Below are positions 50,281-61,500 of a stretch of DNA of 64,000 nucleotides, in pieces. This DNA comes from Lithospermum erythrorhizon (Eukaryota > Streptophyta > Magnoliopsida > Boraginales > Boraginaceae). The stretch's first letter is position 1. Each line of letters opens with the position of its first letter. A model generated the notes under the pieces. The model was not told where the DNA came from, ran no database searches, and worked only from the letters and a program-made list of their open reading frames with translations. The DNA is taken from NCBI GenBank assembly GCA_019722365.1, contig JADFUC010001025.1:405130-469129 (forward strand), in the 5' to 3' direction. Position numbers and translations under genes: made by a program.

Positions 50281-52045
50281 ATGAGTATTCTCATCTTGTT
50301 GTGTAACAACGAATTATCGCATCTTTGTTATTAACAACAACTTAATTATGTAGTGTTTGTTGTGCTTAACAAGCGAATTTTCAATCGCAAATAAACTACG
50401 AATTCGTTTATAAATATACTACCGAATTGATTAAGTCTTTATTACTGATAAGTGAATTAAATTCACATGTTTATTGCTGTGTTTGTTAGATAATAAGCAT
50501 GATATTAACTTGTTTGTTTATGTAAACCACGAAGAATGAATTAAATAATTGACACATAAGAATGAATAAAATAAATTAATAACATAAGATAATTAAATAT
50601 TTAATTACATAAGAATGAATTAAATAATTATTTTAAGAAATATTAAATAATTAATTGCGTAGAATGAATTAATTACATAAGGCAATTAAATATTTAGTAC
50701 ATAAGAATGAATAAATAATTAAGTATATAAAATATTAAATAATTAATTGCATAAGAATGAATTAATTACATAAGGCAATTAAATATTTAATGCAATAGAA
50801 TGAATTAAATAATTAATTACGTAAAGTATTGAATAATTATTACATAAAAATGATACTTGAGACAATGGGCTTAGCTTATATCGAATAAAGCAGCCTAATA
50901 GCATGCCGATTAGCAAACAAGCGAATTCGGCGTTGTTAGGTTATATAATGATCAATTATTTTATGGCTTGTTATACGATAGCGATGATTCTGATACGATA
51001 AGCGTTTATTAAAGTGTAATGAGAATAAATTATTGATAAATTGAGAGAAACAATGATTTGTATTTAATAGTATAATTGGATATATAGAAATTATTGACAT
51101 TGTGAATTTATGAGAATATAATAGATATGAATCAAATTATAAATATAAATATAATTAAACAATGAAATATGAGAGATTATGATAAATTATGATGAAATTA
51201 TGAAATATATGATAAAATATGTTAATATTATAAAAATATGGTTAATTTTAGATTAGGATATAAATGGTAAAAAATGGTAACATTAGAAATATAAATATGG
51301 TCAAAAATGGTAAAATAATTAAGAATTTTGAAACAATGGATATTGATGCAGTTTTTCGAATGATTCTTTAAAGCAATGAATTAGCCACATGTTTTATCTG
51401 ACAAATTGTTCATGTTGCTTGCAACAAGCGGGTATCTATTTCTTTATAACCCATGTCATTCGATTCTTCTTTATATTCTTATTTCAAGCCGTCAAATTAT
51501 GAATTGTAGTAATAATGAGTATAATTCAGTGTTAATAATTTTAATTTTCATAATTTTGATTTTTATAATTTCGAATGTTGATAATTATTTATTGTTAATA
51601 ATTTTGAATGTTAATAATTTCGAATTTGATGACTGATCGAATATTGATAATTAATGTTAATAATTTAGAATTTGATAATTTCAATAATTAATAATTAATG
51701 TTGTGTTGAAATTTGTGCTAATATTTCAAATATGTTGATGTTTAAATATGATAACATTATTGACATGATTGACGTTTTTAATTGTTTAAATAGTTAAACT
51801 TAGATCGTTTTGATCCAGCAGTCATGACAAACTACCAATTCACGTTTATGTTTGAAAGTATGATTTGTCGTGGTAATTAAACAAGCTAATAATCGAATGT
51901 TTGTTTAATAATAAACGAATTGAACACGGCTGTTTTGTTTTTAAACAGTACAAGCGAATTAAACGTTTTTGTCTAAACAGCCCAGAAAGCGTTCGCTTGT
52001 TTTCCCACAAACAGAGGAAAATTAGGCTTGTTTTTATATCTGTTA
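50280..52045 (-). repeat. Right inverted arm
   Basis: Inverted, diverged counterpart of the left arm. Its outer end has 'cagcccagaaagcgttcgct' and its inner end 'aacaagcgaattttc'. It lacks the AAATACAC blocks. Confidence 0.6.
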
Positions 52046-52087
52046 TTGAGAAAAATTCATGGGGATAAAATAATAATTTAAATCCCC

Positions 52088-52290
52088 TTGATTAGAACTT
52101 TCACCCCTGTTTTCAATTGTGTATATGATTCGGGGAAATATACCCATACTTTTTTGGCAACAGGGCATTTTATTGATAAACTCAAAAGGTTACATGCCAC
52201 TGTTCGGGCTCTTGACAGAAAATATATGGAAGTAGAAATTAAAAACTGGCACTCAAGTTGGTCCTTGACTGTGAAGATGAGCAAGGTGAG
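52088..52290 (+). other. Exon-like open segment of unknown family
   Basis: A plus-strand frame reads 'FLATGHFIDKLKRLHATVRA' and 'MEVEIKNWHSSW' up to 'MSK', directly followed by a good donor (AAG|GTGAGT). A faint resemblance to the 'KLKxLKxxLRALN' linker of LINE ORF2 is possible. The 'start' side has no clear acceptor. Unassigned. Confidence 0.3.
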
Positions 52291-52516
52291 TAATGCCTTC
52301 TTGTTTTTGGACATGAGCCTAACATTGTTGAATCAGTTTCCAATACCATCTGTGAATGGTGTTTGCCTTTACATGTAGCTGTTCCTTGCTGCTTCCCATG
52401 AGGTCACACGATGACCACAGGAACTGCTGTTTACAAGTAGATGATAGGTACTCCCTGTAATAGCCTCCACATGCTCTCTCTCTTCTTCCTGTTCATCATG
52501 CTCTCTATCTTCTTCC

Positions 52517-52732
52517 TCACCTGCTCCAGGCATTCTCTGGCTCAAGTATACCCATGCTTGTTATATCAAATGGTAAATTATCAAGATTCTCAGTTGATGA
52601 TGCTCTGTAGTGTGACATCATTTGGGCCGGTGAAAGTGAATTGGGGCTGTTTAGTGAGCAGTGGTCATGGTGAGTCAAGTGATGACCACCGAGGTGGTGG
52701 TGGTGATGAGTAGAAGAATTGGTGATTTCCAC
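52517..52732 (-). other. Exon-like His-rich open segment
   Basis: A minus-strand frame of 71 codons starts MEITNSST, followed by five His and 'LGGHHLTHHDHC', then 'SPAQMMSHYRASSTENLDNL' and 'ENAWSR'. A consensus donor (GCAG|GTGAGG) overlaps its end at about 52520. Composition and donor suggest a real or former first exon. No following exon could be found downstream on this strand before the transposon arm, so the gene may be truncated. Family not recognised. Confidence 0.35.
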
Positions 52733-55700
52733 ATGGCGAATGGACCCTTTAATGGTGTTATGTATTTGTTGGGTGGGGTGGGGTAAAGTTAAAGTTGATT
52801 ATTTATTTTGTTTTATTTAATTAATTAAGGTGATTATTGTATGAATATTGATCTAATTAGTATTTGTTATTTTAAAAATCTTAAGAATTTCATCACAGGC
52901 TCAAAATTCTTGAAATCGTTTGAAGAAGGCCAACCCCAAACAACAGCATTTGAATAGGAAAGCACGGTGCTGTTTTAATGCACAGCTTTTGAAAATGATG
53001 GCGGTGATTTTAGTACAAAATCAATTTTAATAAAGATAATTTTGTCAAACAATTTTCATCAACCTGCACCCACCTATTTTAATTAAACTAACCTTCTGTA
53101 TTTTAACTTATCCACCACTATTAAATATATTTAGAACCAAATTTTGAATTTATAAACAACTTCTTTTGAAACACGATGAAGAAAACATGGAATCTCAAAT
53201 GGTTCATCATATGATAACAAAGGAAAGAAATAGATGCTGTTCTACTTGGAATTCGTAACAAGGAATCTTGCGGAATACCAATAAATTCTCAATGCTTTTT
53301 GCGTGACTGGAACAATTTGATTTCTTTGCAAGAATGATTTGCCTATATTTGGTCAATATATCTTCTTAGTCTTTATAGTTAGACGATCCTTTCATAGGGC
53401 ATGAATGCATGATGTGGCCTCAGATATGGGACAATAGAGGAACCTGGTATCCTAGAAAATTATTTTCAAAATTAATTTTTTTTAGTGACATTTATACTTT
53501 TAAATTTTTTACGAAAATTAATATTTTTAATATATGACTAACTTTTCTGAGTAAAGAGACAGGCTTAGAAGTCAGATGAATTATTTGTTAAAATTGACTT
53601 CTAAAGATCAGACCTTAAAATGCATGGAGTGGTTATTTAAAGGTTAGAACAATTTGAGTCTTTTATTTGGGAAATGATTTCGATAAATTCAGTCTTTAAG
53701 ATAAATTTAGCCTTTAAGACTCATAAAATATAATATATATAAAATGTCTATTTAGGCTATAAAAATAACAAAATATATTTCTCTCATGTTTTATTTTATA
53801 ATATCTTGTATATATCTTGAGTGTGGCTGAATTTTTTATAAGGGGAAATAGGAAGTAATTAATATTATATAAACAGAAAACCTTTAAAAAATTAGATGAG
53901 GAAGAGTAATAACATTTTTAAATAAATAAATAGTAGGTACATTTTTTAATAATAAATAATTTTTAAAATTTTAGTAAAGAGACTGCTCCTATACCTAATT
54001 CTCCGTTGTATGCATTATGCCTAGTTGTTTTAAATGCTTTGGTCACATATGAAACTCTCTTTCAAAACATTAACTAGTTAATGTGCACTGGTTCAACGCA
54101 ATAGAACTTCTCTAATTGATGCTTCTTTGTCTCTTGTCCTTATTTAATTTTATTATTTATAGGAGCAGATGCTCTTTACAATTGTTGTAAGCACAATGCC
54201 CTAAGTTAAAATTAAGAATGTATATTTTAATTAAATAAATAAAAATTGAGAATCCCATTTAAATCGGTTTGTAATTTAGCCCACACTCCAAATGCGTTTC
54301 TGAAAAGAACATTCCTGTTTCTGATCAGCAGAATCATAATTAGTTTCTTTCTAGGACCAAATATTCTTGAATTGCAAATTCACAAAGCAAAACCACAAAA
54401 CCCACAAAATTTGTAAGAGAAATAGCAAAAGCGAAATTGAGGAGAATGAGGTAGACTTTGAGGAGAAATGCGCCATTAAAGTAATTTGCAAACAAAGAAG
54501 TTGGAAAAGATTGAAGAAGAAAAATGGAAAATAACCAAACCCCTGAGGGTTTTTTCGACATTATGATGTTTTTTGCGACCTAATAAAAATTACACTATTT
54601 GTGTTGAATTAGTTTGTATAATCTGCTATTGAATTGGTTTCATAATACATGTTGAATTTTTGAATTAAAAGCATTCTGTGAATGTTATTTTGTTTAATGT
54701 TGGTTTTTTTAGGTGTGGTTTGTCTAAACATGAGGTCTGACATAGTAAGAAATAGGTTTAAAAGATCGTTCAAATTAATAATAATTTGGTTTTGAATCCA
54801 ATTTGTGTGATAAACATTGAAAAAGATTGGACTTTTTGCAATATGAAGCTGTGTTTAAAAAACTATGTCATTTTAAAATATTATGTTGTAGTTTTGTTAG
54901 AATAGGATACCGGCAATATAAGATGGTGGTTGATATGAGGATACACTAAAAACTAATGGTGGAATTTTCAGTTGATGTAGTGGTAGATGGTTGAATATTA
55001 GGAAGGGTACGATATTCACGTTGATGTTTATTTGAAAAAAGGGCAAGTGTGGTATTCATAGAAGGTTCAACATTCATGACATGAACTAATTGGATTCGTT
55101 ATCTATTAATATTTTGTCTGTGTTAAAGATAATTCGCGGGCCCAATGCATTTAGTATGGATTTCAAATGAGGTAGATGAAGGCCGGTGAGCTTAGGTATG
55201 TTAGAAAATAAGGAGGAGTTGATAGGCAACGTCAACAGCAAACTTTTGATCTAAATTGAATACACATTTACTAGTATGTCTTGGTATATATATGTTTATG
55301 TTAGTTATTATTACTTCTAGTTGTAGTTGTTTCTTTTACACATATTTTAGCCCGTTATATTCTTTTATAACATCTTGTTCGCGTTGTTTATCTTTAATAA
55401 TGAAACATCCTGGTCGATATATATGGTTCGATGTTTTCATTTAAATAATTCTTTGTATTTATTTATGTTCATTGCCATACTATTTACTTTATTGAGCATA
55501 ACAACATGTTACTATATTATATCTTGTCAATTGAAGAAATTAGTATCTTATTTGGTGTGCATTTCGTATATATAAACAATAGAACAAATTAATACATTTT
55601 TCTCCATATTTATTTGAATTGAGTTTAGGGACCAGTGATAGTGATCATTTTCAAAAATTGGATTGAATCATACAAACAAAAACTACAACACAAAGGAAGG

Positions 55701-57819
55701 AAAACCAAAATCAATAGAAATCAAAGAAGATGAAAAATCAATTGTAGTAAAATTGGGCAACAAATTAGGAAAATATAGTACTTGCTGGTGGCCAGGCGTC
55801 ACGTTAATTCATGTGGGAGGCTTTATGAAATGGCAAAAAATCAAAATATCATGAAGCTGGTTGTGATTACTGCACACCAGCAGGTAACACCATGCTTAAT
55901 ACTATGAAGTCGTTTCTGAAGACAGGACCACGATCGTGAATACATAAAAAAATTCATATGTTCGATATTACCGTCACTGAGATGTAATATTTTAATATAT
56001 TGTTACTAGCTACACGAAGATATATATAAATGTGGGCATTAATTTTGAATTTGAAAAAAGAAGTTTCTCCATATATATTTGAGTTCGGTTTTTGGGGTTA
56101 ATGATGATGAATAATTAGAGTAGAATTATATTGAATGTTTTAAAGGGTGGATGTGAATCTGTTGATAAACTATAACCTAAAGGAAGGAAAATAAAACAAC
56201 CGAAATTAAAGTTACAAACTAAGACAGAGTAAAATTAGGCCTTAATCCCCGGAAATATGTTATTAAATGTATAATTACAGATGAATTAATGCGTGTGGAG
56301 GCACTTTTTGAAAATGGCAAAAATAATTCTAAAATATCCTCTATCTTCAATCTTTAATTGTTAAAAAATCTAATGACTGAAATTTTGGTTAACATTATAA
56401 AACTGTTTTTAATCATACAAAAAAAATACTCCTTATCAAAAAACCAGATATCTATTTGTACAATTTTATTCTTAAGATGAGACTTCATAAAATCAGGTCT
56501 TCAGGTCAAGATTCATGTGAACTATATGATCAATATCTTGATCTTTAGCAGGATGTTTCAACACTCTTATATGAACCTAATAGGTTCTTTATAAAATAAC
56601 CATTATTATTCTCGTTTTTTCAAATGGGACTCATGCTATCTGTGCTCATACAAGTTCTTTAATATAAAGAACTGTTATTTCTCAATTTGTTTGGTGATTG
56701 GGCATCAAATACAGTCGGGATCGTTTCAATTTCATCGAATTGACAATCAGTTAAATTTATCCAAAGGTGATAGGGCAACTGTCATATTTATAACAATGAA
56801 CAATTTTCATCAAGATATTGTCTTTCTCTCCTTTGCAGTTTACACCACAGGCTAACGGCAATTCTGCATTTCATTGTTATTTTTTATTTATTTTTATTTA
56901 TATCTTATCCTATCAAATCACATTGGAAGGTCATTATATTTATTCCAAGACTGTGATTATGTTTGGGATCCACAGATGCCACACATTCCAACTTATCATT
57001 GTGTTGAAATAACTTTATATCGTGACTCAATGGTTCATTTCAAATACTTCTGATGATAAAAACACAATTCTCGCCTTTCTCTTGACCTTTTAATAAATGC
57101 ATCTGGTTTTTAATAGTTTATTTTGGAATCCAATTGGATAATATCCCCAGGAGTCCATTCATTTATCATCACAGATTCTAGTAAACATAGAGATGTTGAT
57201 TAATATTCCAGCCTTTGTTTAGAATAAACATACGTGTCACAACACTTGAAACAATTCAGAACTACATGTAAATGAAGGTCCTCTGTTTTCCATTATGATG
57301 CTCTATTTGCTTTTAACCAGCTAAGGGCAACAACAACAGAAATGATAAATGCCTCTGAAATAATTCAGTATACAGAGTCTATGTATATTATTATATATGC
57401 ACATATGATACAATCGATACCAGTTATGATGACAAGTTTGCTATTTTATGTTGAAAGTATTATTTGGCAATTGTAATGCCCATGCTAAAAGTCACAAACA
57501 AACTCAACAATTTCATGACCAATCTAAATATACACAAGTGCAATAGATTTAATCAATATGTATGGGCACTCATCATATATTCCATTTACCTTCAACTGCT
57601 TGAAGGCAGGTTCGATCCAGAGATTTTGGAATCCATGAAATTAAAACGTGAATTCTAATAGTCTACGCACTCTCATCATTTTTAATCGATATTTTTCAGT
57701 TTTATTGCTTTGATTGTAACAATTAATTTTTAACATAAAATGAAAGTTACATTTAAAATCTTAAAAATACTTTTTGTTTTTATAAAGCTATATTTTGAAT
57801 TTCAAATGTGGAGCCACAA
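52733..57819. other. AT-rich intergenic region, no gene supported
   Basis: Only short, low-complexity or fortuitous ORFs. One minus-strand frame (54561-54340) has 73 codons of mostly hydrophobic residues, but no family signal. No RNA gene or clear element ends were seen. Confidence 0.5.
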
Positions 57820-59350
57820 TGCCGTACCTTCCCCGCTTTCGACGGATCTTAGCGAGAGTAAAAAGCAGAAATGTAAACTGATCAAAATTTATTAATTATT
57901 TTAGTGCATTTGACACTTTGAATTGGTTGAATTAATTAAATAAAATAGAAGGCATCGTGTTACGTGACGATTAAGGTTTGATTAAAAATCTAATAAAATC
58001 GAACACGTTTAAAATAATAAGGGATCAGGGAATTGAGCCCACGAAATTAATTAAAAGTGGTAAAATTGTTGCAACATTGTCCACAGTTTTAGAAAAGTCG
58101 AGCGGGTTTCGGAAGTTGCAGAATTTGGGTGTGCATATATGTCGAATGTCGGGATCAAGATGTAAATGTGTTTGACCTAAAAAAAGTCTAGAATCTTCCT
58201 ATTTCTTCATGAAATAGAGAAATAGGCGTCCCATATGTTGCTTGGAGAAGAGGGACCTTCCAAAATATTCAGCGATTACGAACTCTTGCGCAAAATCAGT
58301 GGTTAAGATCATAATCCCAGCGTGATCATGGATCGACGATCGAGGAGAGCCAGAAAGCCTATAAACCCTCGCTATAGCGAAGTCATCATCCAATGCAACC
58401 GCTATGACCAAAAAATACAACAAAATCAGGAATAATTTAGCGTAAAAGCAACCGCGAAGGTGTTCAGGTCAAAGGCTTTCTGGGTGGCTTGCTTTTTAGG
58501 TGAGAATAACACAAAACACATATACATCTTGCGTCCTCCAGAGCGAAATATGCTCTGAAGCGGAGGCAAAACTCTTTTGAAATCTTCAGCAGCTTCTGTA
58601 GAACTGGTGGTGAAGAACACAAAATTCTTGACTTAACTGCGAATAGGTAACCTAATTCAAGAGGTTTGAATTACTACACAATGCATAATTCGGGGATGAG
58701 CTCAGAATTGATGAGAATCGATTAACTCGGATAAATCTATTCTGAAGTTAAGCCATAGAGGCGGCTTTAGTAAATTCGGCGGGATATAAGGCTGTATAGC
58801 CCTGTCATAAAGATTGAGGAAACCACGGGATAATTTATTTAAGGCGCCACTTGGCGTAGATAGCGTAACCATCAGGATAGCACCTCGAGGTCGGAGTAAA
58901 AGGCTAACAAGTTCACGATCTTGAGTCTAGCCCATCTGAGATCAGTGGCCAGGAAAATCAAGTCTCGATCCACGATCAGTCTAAAGACGAATCGAGTCAG
59001 CGCGACCACACGGGGAGTAAGGCTGCCAAACCTTCCATTTCGGACCATATCTAAGTGGTAAAGTCAGACTAAATTAAAACATCAAGTCTAGGATCGCGAA
59101 CATTGTAGACTATATAGTCTTAAGATCATATAACGATCCAAACACAAATCTAAGTCATTCGGGACATATATAATGGAACCTGAAGGTAAGCTCCAATAAC
59201 ATTCCGGGCACTAAATCAAGTCAGAGACCCCGAATCGAGTCGAGACTCATCGGTCACGAATCCCGGCATCTCCAGCGATCTGAGAACAATAGATTGATAG
59301 TCGAACCTCGATACGTTTGATAAATTTTCAACATGCCTTGATAGATTTTC
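57820..59350. mobile_element. CpG-richer block, probably an old LTR-retrotransposon piece
   Basis: The block differs from its AT-rich flanks, with frequent CG in 'gatcg', 'tcgag' and 'gcgacc'. A TATA-like 'CATATATAATGG' at about 59165 and adjoining CG-rich sequence look like an LTR promoter. Minus-strand frames (58620-58426, 58423-58199) look coding ('EAAEDFKRVLPPLQSIF') and may be a degraded Ty3-type pol, but the match is weak. No paired repeat was found. Confidence 0.3.
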
Positions 59351-60555
59351 GAAGGCATTTTATTGTATTGATGCGCATATATTTATAAATAATAAAATCT
59401 TTCTCGAACAGTACCTCGACACTTTTCTGATGAAATTTTTCAATATAAAATGTGGCGAACTATTAATTTTACATATAGGAAGGAGTAACTAATTATTATA
59501 TAAATTAAGAAAAATGTACAAGAAATTTAAGATAGTGAGCAACATAATTTTTAATAAATGAATGGTAAAATTCTATTTTTAATAGTAAAAATTGTTAATT
59601 TTTAAAATTTTAGGGGGCATAATTCCTCCCAATAACTTTTACCCACATATAAGACTACCTCGATAGGAGCAGATGCCCCCAATTAAATCAAATCGATAGG
59701 GGACTATTGTAAGGCGTGTGGTGTTGTTTAGAATTTTGGGAGAATTATTGAATAAGTTTATTCTTTCAAAAATGACAAAAAGTGGGGCATGTTCTTTCCG
59801 ATAGAAATTTATTACCAAAACATCTTGGCTTTCTTATTTAGTTTTCTTTTTAATTATCTTTTATTTAAATTGATTGTGATTAATTTGGCAGAAATAAAAG
59901 TAAAAATTAAATATGAATATTTTTTATTTTTAAATCATTTACAAATAGAGTCTAGAATGTTTCATTTTAGACACCAAATTATTTACATTTTTTCTTTAAA
60001 ATTGATATTTGACCATTATTGGAGGAAGAGAAAAATGAAAGGTTTTGAGATGACCTCCTGACTATGTAGTGTAAAAACTGTGAGAATATTTGATGATGTG
60101 GTGATAGAATAATTTGATGTGGCATGATATTATTGTTTTTTAAATGTCATTTTATTTGGAAATGGTCTAAGTTACGTGATAAAATTGAAGTAATATGACC
60201 GTGACATGAAGGTTGATGTAATGGAAATGTCGACCAAATTATAGTTTGCATAGTGTAGACTTTAACATATCGTCACCTTTATACATCCTTGATTTCATAT
60301 TAATCGGTGTTCGCGTCCCCAAACTTTTCAGATCAGAAATACTCAAAATGGTCCAAAATCTCTTCTCCTTTAAAAATAAAGGAAGAATCTCTTTATAATG
60401 AAACTTGTAAAATTTAAAGGTCATTTCATTATCTTAATCAATTTGGTTGTTTCTAAACCATCGTTTAATTTTCAATTAGGTTTTTTGAAGTGCTCCGATT
60501 CTTTTTGGGTGTCCACTGAAATTTTTTTCTGGATTGCCTACAAGCCTATTTTGAC

Positions 60556-60559
<4 letters not shown>
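59351..60559. other. AT-rich intergenic region
   Basis: No gene, RNA or repeat that I can support. Confidence 0.5.

Positions 60560-60596
<37 letters not shown>
60560..60596. repeat. (TA)n microsatellite
   Basis: About 18 uninterrupted TA units. Confidence 0.97.
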
Positions 60597-60599
<3 letters not shown>

Positions 60600-61461
60600 T
60601 CATTTAACGGAGGGCAAAAATAGTTACCCAATTATTAAATTTGAGGCACATTTAAAATAATTTAACATAGGAAGCATAATAATTAAAATATTCATAATTT
60701 TAATTCCCGAGCCCTTTCTTTTCAACCCACTTTGCCTCATCGCTTTGAAACCAGATCAATCAAGTTTTGAAAATCTAACACAACTTTTGTTTTTTAATAC
60801 ACTTGTTTTGCAAAATCTTTAAAATACTTTTAAACACTTAACTTTCACTTCCCGCATCCTTCTCCTTCCCATGACTACATACCCTACACCCACCAACACT
60901 TGGCTGCGCCACTCTCCTGCCCACTTGCCCCCCGCCGCACTGCTGTTTCTCTCGCTTGCTCAATGCCTACTCTCCTTGCTCTCTTCCCCGCCACTCAGCG
61001 CACTCCTCTCTTTCCCCATTGAAAATCGAGACCCCATGGCTCCGCGAGTGCGTACTTCCGCGAAAATGTGACCACCACGAGCAATCGAGACCTCCTGCCT
61101 CTTTCCTTGTTGAATTGATGGTAGTAATAATGTTGGGGGTTAGGGTTTGAAGTTTAGGGTGATTGTAGTGATGATGTTGGGGTTAGGGTTTTTGGATACT
61201 TGGGGGTGGGTAGAGATTAGGGGTTTCCAATATGGTGGTGGTGGTTATAGATTGTGATGGTGGGGGGGTGGATGGTGGTATAGTCAATCCTTTTGGTTTG
61301 AAGAAAAACCTGAGAGGGAGCAAAGAGCTTCTTTACAACATGAAAATCTTTTCATGGGAGGCTTGTTGATGAGGCAAAAATAATTAAGTATGCTAAACTT
61401 TAAAAATTATGGTAAAAGTGTGATAGTTTTCAAATTCTCACAAACACGATCACCTTCACCA
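60597..61461. other. Intergenic, mixed composition
   Basis: C-rich on the plus strand at about 60850-61060, then G/T-rich with scattered 'gggttaggg' at 61135-61195. No gene recognised. The small ORF at 60871-61071 has no start context or family signal. Confidence 0.45.
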
Positions 61462-61500
61462 CCAGGGGCGGATCTAGAGGGCGAGGGCCCCCGCTGAATT
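61462..61500 (+). mobile_element. Possible Tip100-like hAT terminus
   Basis: 'CAGGGGCGGATCTAGAGG' followed by 'GGGCCCCCGCTGAA' resembles the CAGGGGCGGA-type inverted repeat of Tip100-group hAT elements. No complementary right end was found in the rest of the window, so the element is truncated or extends beyond it. Confidence 0.4.

Larger units (their letters stand above)
42385..52045. mobile_element. Large element with long AT-rich inverted arms, about 9.7 kb
   Basis: The outer sequences are inverted copies. 'agaattggtagttttgtcgtga' at 42544-42565 matches the reverse complement of 51822-51843, and 'AAGCG..GTTCGCT' motifs sit at both extremes. The inner arm parts correspond too: 'accatgcttattatctgaca' (about 45700) with the complement of about 50490, and long 'taattaattatttaattcat' tracts with the complement of 50530-50850. 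Left arm about 42.4-45.9 kb, right arm about 50.3-52.0 kb. Long inverted arms suggest a Mutator-like or foldback transposon. No transposase and no clean target duplication could be found. Confidence 0.6.

Noticed and set aside
60871..61150. Pro/Leu/Ser-rich plus-strand frames as a secreted protein
   Set aside because: No family signal and no support for start or splice sites; the composition follows a local C-rich strip.
61135..61195. 'gggttaggg' motifs as interstitial telomere repeat
   Set aside because: Only scattered, imperfect copies separated by other sequence; not a tandem TTTAGGG array.
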